From Flavobacteriales bacterium (GTDB lineage: Bacteria; Bacteroidota; Bacteroidia; Flavobacteriales_D; Sanyastnellaceae): a DNA stretch of 64,000 nt. The position numbers and the translations under genes were made by a program. Below the pieces are notes generated by a model. It was not told the DNA's origin, did no database searches, and worked only from the letters and a program-made list of their open reading frames with translations. This document shows positions 23,835-32,284 of this stretch, piece by piece (position 1 is the stretch's first letter; every line of letters starts with the position of its first letter). The stretch covers positions 372,001-436,000 of the forward strand of contig JAGYJM010000002.1 of the NCBI GenBank assembly GCA_018402085.1, written 5' to 3'.

Positions 23835-24602
23835 CTAAATAATCTCTGCAGCCTTCCGTGGCATCCAGCCTACGTTTCCATTGGCTATACGTACCTCAAA
23901 CCACTGATCGGTTTCTTGTAATATATTCACCTTTGTGCCCTCGTGAAGTACAAAGGCGTTGGTGTCATTGCTGTTCGGACTGTTCTTTACCTCCACTTTT
24001 GGCTCAAGAATCACCGCTTCCTCAGACGCCTTGATGCGGTGGTAAGTGGCCCGCGACATACCGTAACCGAGCACTCCGAGAAGGATCAGCACGACCCCCG
24101 ACCAGAAAAATGCTCTGCGGGCGCCCGGAGTACTCACCCAAAGCCAACTTGAAAGAAGAAGAAAACCAATTACATTCAGTACTATGGCCATGCCTGTCCA
24201 CATTGACAGCCGGCTGGATGAGGTCAAAACGGTCCACAAATCTTCAACGCCCAGACTGGGGAGCTCTTGAATGCGGTCTTTTACTTTTTCATTGGCAATG
24301 GCCAAATTCACCCGTAAATCGCCGTCAGAGGGGTCAACTTTTTTGGCACGTTCGTAAAACAATATACTTCTACCAAGTTCTCCGGAGCGATAAGCGGCGT
24401 TGCCCGCATTGAAATAAAGCTCAAAACTCACGTAATCAGCGGCAATGCTGTCGTAAAGCGCAAGTGCCCGATTGTATTCAGCGTCTTCATACGCAGCATT
24501 GGCTTCGGTGAAGAGTGCTTCTGCTTCCGGCTGATCGATGCCGCGCAGAAGCGCGGGATGCGAAATGAACCCGATGAAAAGAAAAATGATAATTGGCTTC
24601 AT
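23835..24602 (-). CDS. batE: BatE: TPR and SH3-like aerotolerance protein
   Basis: Last gene of the Bat operon, 255 aa. Signal peptide at the N-terminus, two tetratricopeptide repeats (EALFTEANAAYEDAEYNRALALY; FNAGNAAYRSGELGRSILFYERA), two adjacent transmembrane helices (about 145-195) and a C-terminal bacterial SH3 domain (VLHEGTKVNILQETDQWFEVRIANGNVGWMP). The start is the ATG 24600-24602, overlapping the batD stop by 4 bp; a longer frame upstream overlaps batD by 100 bp. A palindrome copy encodes HPALLRG at the end of the signal peptide. Confidence 0.85.
   Translation of the reverse strand: MKPIIIFLFIGFISHPALLRGIDQPEAEALFTEANAAYEDAEYNRALALYDSIAADYVSFELYFNAGNAAYRSGELGRSILFYERAKKVDPSDGDLRVNLAIANEKVKDRIQELPSLGVEDLWTVLTSSSRLSMWTGMAIVLNVIGFLLLSSWLWVSTPGARRAFFWSGVVLILLGVLGYGMSRATYHRIKASEEAVILEPKVEVKNSPNSNDTNAFVLHEGTKVNILQETDQWFEVRIANGNVGWMPRKAAEII
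24541..24562 (+). repeat. Dispersed palindrome copy 4 (in batE)
   Basis: CCGCGC-AGAA-GCGCGG then GATGCG. On the coding strand it gives HPALLRG just at the predicted signal peptidase region of BatE. Confidence 0.75.
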
Positions 24603-26284
24603 AGGGCTTCCATTTGGCGGATGACTTCCTGCGCTTCCTGAAGGTCTTTTCGGGTGTCGGCACTGCTCACAGGAGCAAATCGAGAGGCTTCGCACTTGTC
24701 CCACAAAACCAAAAAACGTTCGCGTTGTACCTCCGGAGTGGCAGAAAGCACCTGGTTTACTTTTTTCCGGGTTACCTCACTTCGCTCAAGCGAAAATTTG
24801 TCCATGATGTAGGCCTCCAGTCCGCGGTGAAGCGAAGCATAGAATTGATGCTGGTCACTCTGATCCTGCTCAGCCTGACGAAGCCACTTACGCAGATTTC
24901 GTCCGGCGTTTTTACGCCGTGTACCCGCAACGTCTTGCACTTGTAATTTTTGTTTTCTGCGATACAGCAGCAGGATGGTAAACAGACCGAAGGGTGCTGC
25001 GTAAGACAGGTAGAAAGGGAGACTGCCGAAAAAGTAAGCCGCCGGAGGGCGCAGGTTACCAGCTTGATTGCGGATATAGCGAATGTCTTTATTCAACACC
25101 TGTACATCAGACTTTGCGTTGAAACTATAGTCAACGGCAGCACCTTCCGCACCTTTATCAACCTCCAGGCGCGTAGAAGAACAGGTGAGTGTTTCGTAAC
25201 TCTTTTTTCTCGCATTGAAATAACTGAAGGTCAACTCAGGCAGTGTGTAAGAGCCCGCTGAACGAGGTATAATGACATAATTGAAGGCACGAGAACCCTG
25301 AATGCCATTGGTACTGACACTGAAACGATCTTGAACCTCCGGGTCAAAAACTTCGAGGTCAGGAGGCCACGCAATACCTGGCGCCTGAAGTAATCCGAGA
25401 TTTCCGGTGCCTGCAAACCGGATGTTCAGGTCAAGTGCTTCATTGGCAGCCAGGCTTTCTCGCGTGGTTTCACACGTCATGGTGAGATTGTCAAAGGTGC
25501 CCAGGAAATTCGCGGGTTTCCCTGCCGGAAGAGGCAGAACCTCAATGGTGGCAGAAGATGGGGTTGAAGTTACCCGCTGGCGGTTCCAGAAGCTGCCTAC
25601 AATTCCGGTCATTGAGAATCCGTCAATGGTGATGCTTCCGGTTTGTTGCGGAAAAACAACCTCTACTTTCAGAGTGGCCTCTGAGTAGCGCTGGCCATTG
25701 ATGACTTTGGTTTCCCATTGCCCCTGATGATCGGGCACCTCTTCACGCCAGAAACCATCAATATCAGGCAGTTCATACGACTCGATGTTCAGGCTGCCAT
25801 AGCGTTGATAAACTTTATAGCGCAATACTACCGGTTCACCTAAGTAAACCTTGGTGCGCGAAGGCTCTACAATCGTCATGAAGTTCGCGTTCACTTCCGG
25901 ATTCACGTTGCGCTTGACAGTAAGGGTAAAGGGCTTCGTTTTGACTTTTCCTGAGGCAGTGGTCACCGTGATCGACGGTATTTTGATTTCACCTTCAGTA
26001 TTTGCGCGATAGGTGAACCAATAGGTGAAGTTGCTCACTCTCTGACCGTTCGCAATGTAGGTTCGGTTATCCATGCCTTGCCCGCCAATGTATTGAAGTC
26101 CGGGAATTCGCGGGACTTCCATTTTTGCCTCAGCATTGGTAACGGTGATACTGAGCTTAAACGCTTCACCAGGTGAAACAGGATTCTTACTTACTGCCGC
26201 CGAAGCTGTGATGGCATCTTGTGCCCAAATTGAGCAAGGTAAGGCCAGCAGCACTAATACCCATAGTATACGCGCTACGCTCAT
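24599..26284 (-). CDS. batD: BatD family oxygen-tolerance protein
   Basis: 561-aa membrane protein of the BatD family. Signal peptide (LVLLALPCSIWAQ), a series of beta-sandwich domains beginning with AAVSKNPVSPGEAFKLSITV and including PFTLTVKRNVNPEVNANF, a transmembrane helix (YLSYAAPFGLFTILLLYRRK) and a cytoplasmic helical tail. The start is the ATG 26282-26284, two codon positions past the batC stop; an ATG 11 codons earlier would overlap batC. Bat proteins were first linked to oxygen tolerance in Bacteroides and to stress resistance elsewhere; mechanism unknown. A variant palindrome copy lies in the tail. Confidence 0.9.
   Translation of the reverse strand: MSVARILWVLVLLALPCSIWAQDAITASAAVSKNPVSPGEAFKLSITVTNAEAKMEVPRIPGLQYIGGQGMDNRTYIANGQRVSNFTYWFTYRANTEGEIKIPSITVTTASGKVKTKPFTLTVKRNVNPEVNANFMTIVEPSRTKVYLGEPVVLRYKVYQRYGSLNIESYELPDIDGFWREEVPDHQGQWETKVINGQRYSEATLKVEVVFPQQTGSITIDGFSMTGIVGSFWNRQRVTSTPSSATIEVLPLPAGKPANFLGTFDNLTMTCETTRESLAANEALDLNIRFAGTGNLGLLQAPGIAWPPDLEVFDPEVQDRFSVSTNGIQGSRAFNYVIIPRSAGSYTLPELTFSYFNARKKSYETLTCSSTRLEVDKGAEGAAVDYSFNAKSDVQVLNKDIRYIRNQAGNLRPPAAYFFGSLPFYLSYAAPFGLFTILLLYRRKQKLQVQDVAGTRRKNAGRNLRKWLRQAEQDQSDQHQFYASLHRGLEAYIMDKFSLERSEVTRKKVNQVLSATPEVQRERFLVLWDKCEASRFAPVSSADTRKDLQEAQEVIRQMEAL
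24903..24919 (-). repeat. Dispersed palindrome copy 5, variant (in batD)
   Basis: C then CGGCGT-TTTT-ACGCCG, preceded by TTTCGTC in place of the CGCATC tag. Encodes RRKNAGR in the BatD cytoplasmic tail. Weaker member because the tag is changed. Confidence 0.45.
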
Positions 26285-26285
26285 G

Positions 26286-27092
26286 CTACCAGTCTTTTTC
26301 CACTTTTCGTTTCTCACCTTCTTTATCTTTTCGTCTCAGTGCCTGTTGCAGGAGTTTTTCACGCTGGTCAAGGGCTTTCAGCATTCGTTCAGCCTCCTCT
26401 TTACTGATCTTGTTGGGCATGGCTTGTTGATTTTTAGACTTGCTGTTTGGCTCGTCTGATGAATCACCCTGGTTTTGCTGGTTCTGGTTTTGCTGGTCCT
26501 GGTTTTGCTGATCCTGGTTTTGCTGGTCCTGGTTTTGCTGGTCCTGGTTTTGCTGATCCTGGTTTTGCTGATCCTGGTTTTGCTGATCCTGGTTTTGCTG
26601 ATCCTGGTTTTGCTGGTCCTGGTTTTGCTGATCCTGGTTTTGCTGATCCTGGTTTTGCTGGTTTAATTTTTTCTTTGCGAGCATCAGGTTATGTCGTGCA
26701 TCACTGTCAGCGGGGTTCAGTCGCAGGCTTTGTTTGAAAGCTTCAGCCGCTTCTTTCCATTGGCTTGCCTGATAGTGTGCATTTCCTTTATTGAATAGGG
26801 CTTCTGCTTTCTCCAGCGGGTTGTTCGTGCGGTTTGCTGAAGCTTCAAATGCATCGGAGGCTTCTTCAAAGTCTCCTTTTCGGTAGAGTGCATCACCGCG
26901 ATTGAATTCAGCGAGTGCCGGGTTAGCGCCTTTTTCGATGCTTTCACTGTAGAGGCTGTCGGCACGATAAAATTCACCGGCTTCAAAAGCTTCGTCAGCA
27001 AGGTTGAGGTTCTTCCGCAGCTCCTGGGCTTGTATTCCGCCTGAAAAGGCGGGAAGCAGTAAGCAGATCATAGCGAGTAGATGCTTGTTCAT
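26286..27092 (-). CDS. batC: BatC: TPR protein with QQNQD repeat tract
   Basis: 268 aa. Signal peptide (MNKHLLAMICLLLPAFSGGIQAQ), TPR repeats (about 25-135: FEAGEFYRADSLYSESIEKG, EKAEALFNKGNAHYQASQWKEAAEAF), then a low-complexity tract of thirteen 5-residue units, mostly QQNQD, and a highly charged C-terminus (ALDQREKLLQQALRRKDKEGEKRKVEKDW). BatC homologues are periplasmic TPR proteins working with the VWA proteins BatA and BatB. It overlaps batB by 4 bp and abuts batD. Confidence 0.85.
   Translation of the reverse strand: MNKHLLAMICLLLPAFSGGIQAQELRKNLNLADEAFEAGEFYRADSLYSESIEKGANPALAEFNRGDALYRKGDFEEASDAFEASANRTNNPLEKAEALFNKGNAHYQASQWKEAAEAFKQSLRLNPADSDARHNLMLAKKKLNQQNQDQQNQDQQNQDQQNQDQQNQDQQNQDQQNQDQQNQDQQNQDQQNQDQQNQDQQNQNQQNQGDSSDEPNSKSKNQQAMPNKISKEEAERMLKALDQREKLLQQALRRKDKEGEKRKVEKDW
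26469..26663 (-). repeat. 15-bp minisatellite, 13 units, inside batC
   Basis: Thirteen tandem copies of a 15-bp unit (plus strand CTGGTTTTGCTG plus GTC, ATC or GTT) encode QQNQD. Unit changes are confined to the thirteenth base (G/A) and the last one at the array ends. Slippage would change the tract by whole codons and leave the frame intact. Confidence 0.95.
27037..27057 (+). repeat. Dispersed palindrome copy 6 (in batC)
   Basis: CCGCCT-GAAA-AGGCGG then GAAGC. On the coding strand it encodes PAFSGG within the end of the BatC signal peptide. Confidence 0.65.
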
Positions 27093-28231
27093 ACGATGCG
27101 GATTTTACGGGTTTGTTTGCGTTCGCGTATGAGCCATTCAAAAGCGAGTAGCAAGAAACCTGCGAGGGCAAAGATCCTGAAGTGGTGCTCGAAGTCAGTA
27201 AAGGTAGCTGTGCCAAGTTCACCTTTATCCATTTTGTTGAGGGCATCTTCGATGGGCGACATATTCACAGCACCTGCGGCAGAGCGAATGAAGACTCCAT
27301 TTCCTGCTGAGACCAGTTCAACCAGTGCTTGTTCATTCAGGGCGGTTACAATGGTTGTTCCCTGGCTGTCTGTTTTGAAACCGGTGCGCTGTCCGCGGCT
27401 GTTATACAGCGGTATGGGGGCACCCCCTTTTGCTCCCACGCCGATGGCATGAACTTCAACCCCGAGAGCGGTGGCGCGCTGAGCGGCTTCAACGCCTGCT
27501 TCTTCGTGATTTTCACCATCAGTGATGACGATAATCGCTTTACCGGCTTCGCTTTTAGGGTCAAAGCTCTCCACACAGAGGTCAATGGCTGCACCAATGT
27601 TGGTGCCTTGGTAAGGCACGCTATTGGTGCTGATTGCATCGAGAAAGATTTTGGCAGATTGCACGTCGGCGGTAATGGGCAACTGCACATAGGCGTCACC
27701 CGCGAAGATGACGAGACCAATGCGGTTTCCCCCGAGATTGTTGATCAGTTGCTGAACAGCACGTTTGGAGGTAGCGAGCCTGTTTGGCTTTAAGTCTTCT
27801 GCGAGCATACTGGTTGACACATCGATTGCCACCATCAGATCCACTCCGCGTGTTTCCACCTCTTCGATGCGAGAACCTGCTTTAGGATCAATGAGGGCAA
27901 TGAACAGCAATCCGACTGCCAGCCGCCAGAGAACAAATTTTGCCACGGTTCGCAAAGGAGCATGACCCGGAACTAAATTATGCAATAGCTTTTGATCCGC
28001 CAGGCGGTTAAAGGCTCGATTCCGACGTCCGAGACCATAGGTGAATACAATCGTGGCAATCGGCAGGCTTAAAAGCAACGGCAGCAGCCATTCGTTGTGG
28101 AGTGAAAGGCTTGGGTCAAAGTTGCGCAAGGTGTAATATCCACCGAGCAGGGCTCCCCAGAATAGCAGCTCAGTCATTACCAGCAGCAGAATGACGCTTT
28201 CAAGTCGATATGTCTGTTTGCGTATTCTCAT
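27089..28231 (-). CDS. batB: BatB: von Willebrand factor A domain membrane protein
   Basis: 380 aa: two N-terminal transmembrane helices (about 12-30 and 48-70), a third helix before a VWA domain (about 95-320) with the MIDAS motif DVSTSMLAE and ITDGENHEE, and a C-terminal helix (FRIFALAGFLLLAFEWLI). The domain is expected to face the periplasm and bind a metal-dependent partner, possibly BatA. Start and stop codons overlap batA and batC by 4 bp each. Confidence 0.92.
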   Translation of the reverse strand: MRIRKQTYRLESVILLLVMTELLFWGALLGGYYTLRNFDPSLSLHNEWLLPLLLSLPIATIVFTYGLGRRNRAFNRLADQKLLHNLVPGHAPLRTVAKFVLWRLAVGLLFIALIDPKAGSRIEEVETRGVDLMVAIDVSTSMLAEDLKPNRLATSKRAVQQLINNLGGNRIGLVIFAGDAYVQLPITADVQSAKIFLDAISTNSVPYQGTNIGAAIDLCVESFDPKSEAGKAIIVITDGENHEEAGVEAAQRATALGVEVHAIGVGAKGGAPIPLYNSRGQRTGFKTDSQGTTIVTALNEQALVELVSAGNGVFIRSAAGAVNMSPIEDALNKMDKGELGTATFTDFEHHFRIFALAGFLLLAFEWLIRERKQTRKIRIV

Positions 28232-29295
28232 GTGAGCGAGCGGAAGATGGTATTTCGCAGTAAGAACTCGGCTGCAAGCAGCATCAATGCCGTTACCATG
28301 AATGAATAGAACTCTTCGGTCTTTCTTTTGTATTGCAGTACGTTGAAGCGTGTTTTTTCTAATTGGTCAATTTCTTCATAGATCGAGCGCAATTTGCTTT
28401 GGCTCGTGGCACGGAAGTATTTACCGCCGGTTACGTCTGCAATATCACGAAGGGTCTCTTCATCAATTTCTACTTCAACCCAGTCGTAAACGTAGCGTCC
28501 GTTTCGCATGCCAATAGGGCTGCGTGCCTTACCAATGGTTCCCACGCCTATTGTGTATACGCGTATTCCGTAAAGTTCAGCCATTTGCGCAGCATCAGAC
28601 GGATTGACTTGTCCGGAGGTATTCACCCCGTCGGTCAGGAGGATAACCACCTTGCTTTTACCTTCACTCTCTTTGAGTCTGTTCACTGCCGTAGCGAGCC
28701 CCATACCTATTGCTGTGCCACCTTCAAGCAATCCGGTTTGTAAGCTCTCCAGTCCGTTGAGCACCACGCGGTGATCGGTGGTCAGCGGTACTTGAGTAAT
28801 CGATTCACCTTCGTACACTACAACGCCAATGCGGTCGTCTGAACGTTCTGCAACAAACTGAGCGGCAACTTCTTTGGCACTTTCGAGGCGGTTGGGTTCA
28901 AAATCCATCGATAGCATACTCGAAGAAACGTCCATCGCCAGAATGATATTGATGCCTTCACGCGTCAAATCCTCGTAGCTGTCGCTGCTTTGCGGACGCG
29001 CAATAACGATGATGAGCAGTGCGAAGGCGAACAACCGGAGGCCGAAAAGGATGCAGCGGTAATATTCGGCAAAAGGTGTTTTACGAAATGCACTCAGGTC
29101 AGAAGTCTGGATGCTGGCGCGCTTTTTATTTCCGTTGATGAGGTACCAAATACTGAATGCCGGGAGGGTGAGCCCGAGCCAGAACCAGTTGGGGTGAGCA
29201 TATTCATAAGCTCCTGATGCGAGCCAAAGCAATAGACCTCCTCCGATATTGATCAGGACGATGAGGGCAGTTCGTATGGCTTTTGCTCGCTTCAT
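28228..29295 (-). CDS. batA: BatA: von Willebrand factor A domain membrane protein
   Basis: 355 aa with the same layout as BatB: N-terminal helices (ALIVLINIGGGLLLWLASG; FGLRLFAFALLIIVIARP), a VWA domain with MIDAS DVSSSMLSMD, Thr and LLTDGVNTSG, and a C-terminal helix (FMVTALMLLAAEFLLR). Paralogue of BatB produced by duplication. Four-bp overlaps on both sides couple its translation to its neighbours. Confidence 0.93.
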   Translation of the reverse strand: MKRAKAIRTALIVLINIGGGLLLWLASGAYEYAHPNWFWLGLTLPAFSIWYLINGNKKRASIQTSDLSAFRKTPFAEYYRCILFGLRLFAFALLIIVIARPQSSDSYEDLTREGINIILAMDVSSSMLSMDFEPNRLESAKEVAAQFVAERSDDRIGVVVYEGESITQVPLTTDHRVVLNGLESLQTGLLEGGTAIGMGLATAVNRLKESEGKSKVVILLTDGVNTSGQVNPSDAAQMAELYGIRVYTIGVGTIGKARSPIGMRNGRYVYDWVEVEIDEETLRDIADVTGGKYFRATSQSKLRSIYEEIDQLEKTRFNVLQYKRKTEEFYSFMVTALMLLAAEFLLRNTIFRSLT

Positions 29296-30239
29296 GCCGT
29301 GGTTGTTTCGCGTTGTGCCGTTGCTTCTACAAATCGGAGGGCATTCTTGAATGACTGCTCGTTTTCAGGCGGCATGGTTGAATAGCGGGCAAATTTCACA
29401 GCGTCAGCAAGGCGCAGGGTTTGCAATAGGGTTTCGCGCATATCATCATTCATAGCCACCGCCTGGAGAGCTGACTGAAGCTCGCGTGTGGTGCGCTCAA
29501 GCGCCGGAATATCCCATCGGTGTTCGATATACCGACGCAGAATATCAGTGAGTTCAATGTAGTACGCCTTGGAGCGCCCGTTCTCGCAAAGTTTTTTCGC
29601 TTCCAGTACGCGCAGTGCCTGCAGGGCGATGATGTGTGCCGGGCGTGTATCGGGGGGAGGCTGCGTGCTTTGAACGATTGTCGCATCCCGCCTTTTCAGG
29701 CGGAAAAAAAAGTAGAGGCCCGCAGAGACCAAAAGCACTGAAAGCGGGATATACCAATAATGGCGCAGCCATAATACAAGCTGGTGCCAGGCTGTGAATG
29801 AAGTGCGCCGGATGTCTTTGATATCTTTTATCTCGGCATCAGCGGCAAGCTCAGGAGCGCGGACCTCGATCAGCAATGGGTTGCTGGTGAAAATATCACC
29901 GTTCAGCCTTGCCTCTATGGGTTCAATGACGGCAAATCCCGTATCAAAACACGTAATGAGAATTCGCTGCGAGAACTGTAACATGCCATCAGCTCGCGTG
30001 GTATCAATGGGAGACCTTTTAAGAATTTCAAAACCATTGGCGAGGGTGTCTTCAAGAGCCGGCCACTGAACGTCTGCGGTCTCTTGTGTGAGCTGCTCGA
30101 ACCGAAGTGTGAGATGAGTTTGGCCACCGAGGTCGATGGCATTGGTATCAGCATCAAGAAAGAGCTGTTGTCCGCGTAAAAACGCGGGATGCGAACAGCT
30201 TGCGAGCAGAATGACGATATGGAATAGTTTAGGCGCCAC
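29292..30239 (-). CDS. BatD-like/DUF4381-like membrane protein of the Bat operon
   Basis: 315 aa. Signal peptide, a beta-sandwich domain (about 25-135, with FEILKRSPIDTTRADGML), one transmembrane helix (YIPLSVLLVSAGLYFFF), then a cytoplasmic helical domain (AHIIALQALRVLEAKKL...YYIELTDILRRYIEHRWDIPALERTTREL) like that of DUF4381 proteins found next to moxR and VWA genes. This position between DUF58 and batA is usual in Bacteroidota. Two copies of the dispersed palindrome are inside it: one in the signal peptide (HPAFLRG), one just after the membrane helix (FRLKRRDA). Confidence 0.75.
   Translation of the reverse strand: MAPKLFHIVILLASCSHPAFLRGQQLFLDADTNAIDLGGQTHLTLRFEQLTQETADVQWPALEDTLANGFEILKRSPIDTTRADGMLQFSQRILITCFDTGFAVIEPIEARLNGDIFTSNPLLIEVRAPELAADAEIKDIKDIRRTSFTAWHQLVLWLRHYWYIPLSVLLVSAGLYFFFRLKRRDATIVQSTQPPPDTRPAHIIALQALRVLEAKKLCENGRSKAYYIELTDILRRYIEHRWDIPALERTTRELQSALQAVAMNDDMRETLLQTLRLADAVKFARYSTMPPENEQSFKNALRFVEATAQRETTTA
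29682..29703 (-). repeat. Dispersed palindrome copy 7 (in CDS)
   Basis: TCGCATC then CCGCCT-TTTC-AGGCGG. On the coding strand it encodes FRLKRRDA right after the transmembrane helix. Confidence 0.75.
30172..30193 (+). repeat. Dispersed palindrome copy 8 (in CDS)
   Basis: CCGCGT-AAAA-ACGCGG then GATGCG and AACAGCTTGCG. On the coding strand it encodes HPAFLRG at the signal peptide end of the BatD-like protein. Confidence 0.75.
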
Positions 30240-31098
30240 GTTGCTTGAACAAGTTCATCAGAGGTTTGACATACGGTTGATCAGTGCGGAGAACGATATG
30301 GTCAACTCCGGCTTTACTGAAAGTCTGTTGAAGTAGTTCTTTTCTTTTCCGATGAGCGATTTCGATGGCTTTACGGTTTTTTTTTCGATGGGTATTCACC
30401 CAGGCTTCTTCTCCGGTTTCGGCATCGTGAAGCAGTGCCCAGCCGATATCCGGCAGCCGCATCTCGCCCGGATCTTCAATTCGAAGGGCGACCACGTCGT
30501 GTTTACGCGCGGTAATTTTCAGGCTTTTGTCAAAGCCATTGTCGATAAAGTCAGAAAGCAGGAAGCAGATAGCGCGTTTTTTGAGCATTCGGTTAAGGTG
30601 ATCAAGAGCGGCTGTAATGTTGGTTCCCTTGCCTTCGGGCTCAAACTCGATCAGTTCGCGGATGATTCTCAGGATATGGCTTCTTCCTTTTTTGGGAGGG
30701 ATGAACCGTTCAATACGATCGCTGAAGAAGAGTACCCCAATCTTATCATTGTTTTGAATGGCACTGAAGGCGAGTACAGCAGTGAGTTCTGTAATCAGCT
30801 CTCGTTTCAGCCGTTCACGTGTACCGAAGCTGCCAGAAGCGGAAACATCTACGAGGATGATGGCTGTGAGCTCCCGTTCTTCTTCAAAAACCTTTACGTA
30901 GGGGTGATTCATCCGGGCGGTCACGTTCCAGTCGATCGCTCTGATTTCATCTCCGTGCTGATATTCTCGGTTTTCACTGAAAGCCATACCACGACCCTTA
31001 AAAGCAGAGTGGTACTCTCCTGAAAAGATCTGGTGGCTCAGGCCGCGTGTGCGCAGCTCAACAGCCCTGACTTTTTTAAGTAGCTCAGTGGTTTCCAT
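30229..31098 (-). CDS. DUF58 domain protein of the moxR-bat operon
   Basis: 289 aa, cytoplasmic. Contains the DUF58 signature GEYHSAFKGRGMAFSENREYQHGDEIRAIDWNVTARM followed by a VWA-like fold (ILVDVSASGSFG, with a degenerate metal site) typical of MoxR-linked DUF58 proteins. These are thought to act with the MoxR AAA+ ATPase to bring a substrate, possibly a VWA protein, to an active state. Overlaps the next gene by 11 bp and follows moxR by 20 bp. Confidence 0.9.
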   Translation of the reverse strand: METTELLKKVRAVELRTRGLSHQIFSGEYHSAFKGRGMAFSENREYQHGDEIRAIDWNVTARMNHPYVKVFEEERELTAIILVDVSASGSFGTRERLKRELITELTAVLAFSAIQNNDKIGVLFFSDRIERFIPPKKGRSHILRIIRELIEFEPEGKGTNITAALDHLNRMLKKRAICFLLSDFIDNGFDKSLKITARKHDVVALRIEDPGEMRLPDIGWALLHDAETGEEAWVNTHRKKNRKAIEIAHRKRKELLQQTFSKAGVDHIVLRTDQPYVKPLMNLFKQRGA

Positions 31099-31118
31099 AC
31101 GGTAGGCCCTTTGGCGGC

Positions 31119-32156
31119 TTAGGGTACTTCAACCTTGTTCAGAATTTCGGTAATGATCTGTTCTTGATGGATGTTTTCCGCTTCGGCTTCAAAGGTGATG
31201 CCAATGCGATGGCGAAGTACATCCGCACAGATACCGCGCACGTCTTCAGGGATCACAAATCCGCGGCGATTGATAAAAGCGTACGCTTTCGCCGCAAGAG
31301 CCATACTGATTGAAGCCCGGGGCGAACCTCCGGTGCTGATGAGCGGAGCAAGATGCCCGAGCCCATAGTCTTCAGGATTGCGGGAGGCGAAAACGATGTC
31401 AACGATATACTGCTCAATTTTCTCATCCATGTACACTTCGCGCACTGCATTGCGTGCTTTGAGGATGTCAGCCGGTTTAATGACCGGAGAGGGTTTGGGT
31501 AAACCTTCGGGAGCGATATTGGCGCGAATGATTTTGCGTTCTTCTTCTTTAGTGGGGTATCCGATGATCACCTTAAGTAGAAAGCGGTCAACCTGGGCTT
31601 CAGGAAGAGGATATGTACCTTCTTGTTCAACGGGATTTTGCGTAGCAAGTACGAGAAAGGGTTCAGGCAGGCTGAACGATTCAGGGCCAATGGTGACTTG
31701 ACGCTCCTGCATGGCCTCGAGCAGTGCACTTTGTACTTTGGCCGGGGCTCTGTTGATCTCATCAGCCAACACAAAGTTGGCGAAGATCGGGCCTTTTTTC
31801 ACCGAGAATGCCTCCTGCTTCTGATTGTAAATCATGGTTCCGAGAAGGTCAGCCGGGAGGAGGTCAGGAGTGAACTGCAATCTGGCGAAGTCAACTTCAA
31901 CCGATTGAGCCAGGGATTTGATGGCAAGAGTTTTGGCCAGTCCCGGGACACCCTCCAGTAGAATATGTCCGTTTGACAACAGTCCGATTAAAAGCTTGTC
32001 AAGCATGTCATGCTGACCGATGATTACTTTCTCCAACTCTCGGCTCAGTACTTCAACGAAGGCGCTCGAGGCTTCAATTTTTTCGCTGAGTTGCCTGATG
32101 TCTTCTGATTGCATAGAAGTTGTTCCGGTCATGGTTTTATCGTTTTCATCCATCAT
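31119..32156 (-). CDS. moxR: MoxR-family AAA+ ATPase
   Basis: 345 aa, first gene of the Bat operon. Walker A GVPGLAKT, Walker B VLADEINRAP, sensor 1 ATQNPVEQEGTYPLPEAQ and an arginine-finger region DRFLLKV are all visible; a helical lid domain (SPRASISMALAAKAYAFINRRGFV) ends the protein. MoxR ATPases act as chaperones that mature or activate VWA-domain partners, here probably BatA and BatB. An ATG one codon downstream is an equally possible start. Confidence 0.95.
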   Translation of the reverse strand: MMDENDKTMTGTTSMQSEDIRQLSEKIEASSAFVEVLSRELEKVIIGQHDMLDKLLIGLLSNGHILLEGVPGLAKTLAIKSLAQSVEVDFARLQFTPDLLPADLLGTMIYNQKQEAFSVKKGPIFANFVLADEINRAPAKVQSALLEAMQERQVTIGPESFSLPEPFLVLATQNPVEQEGTYPLPEAQVDRFLLKVIIGYPTKEEERKIIRANIAPEGLPKPSPVIKPADILKARNAVREVYMDEKIEQYIVDIVFASRNPEDYGLGHLAPLISTGGSPRASISMALAAKAYAFINRRGFVIPEDVRGICADVLRHRIGITFEAEAENIHQEQIITEILNKVEVP

Positions 32157-32284
32157 TCTCTTCGTTGACTCTGAATTGTCTCAGTCCTGTAGTACGTACA
32201 AAGTTCCTCAAAGGCAGGTCAGTCAAGGCTTTCACCTTGTTAAAAGTTGTTAAGCTAACTGCTGTGGCGCCCCGAAGATAAGGG

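Noticed and set aside
26447-26737. Long open frame opposite batC encoding repeated GFADPGFAG units, collagen-like at first sight.
   Set aside because: It is the antisense reading of the 15-bp repeat; the batC frame has a signal peptide, TPRs and operon overlaps on both sides.
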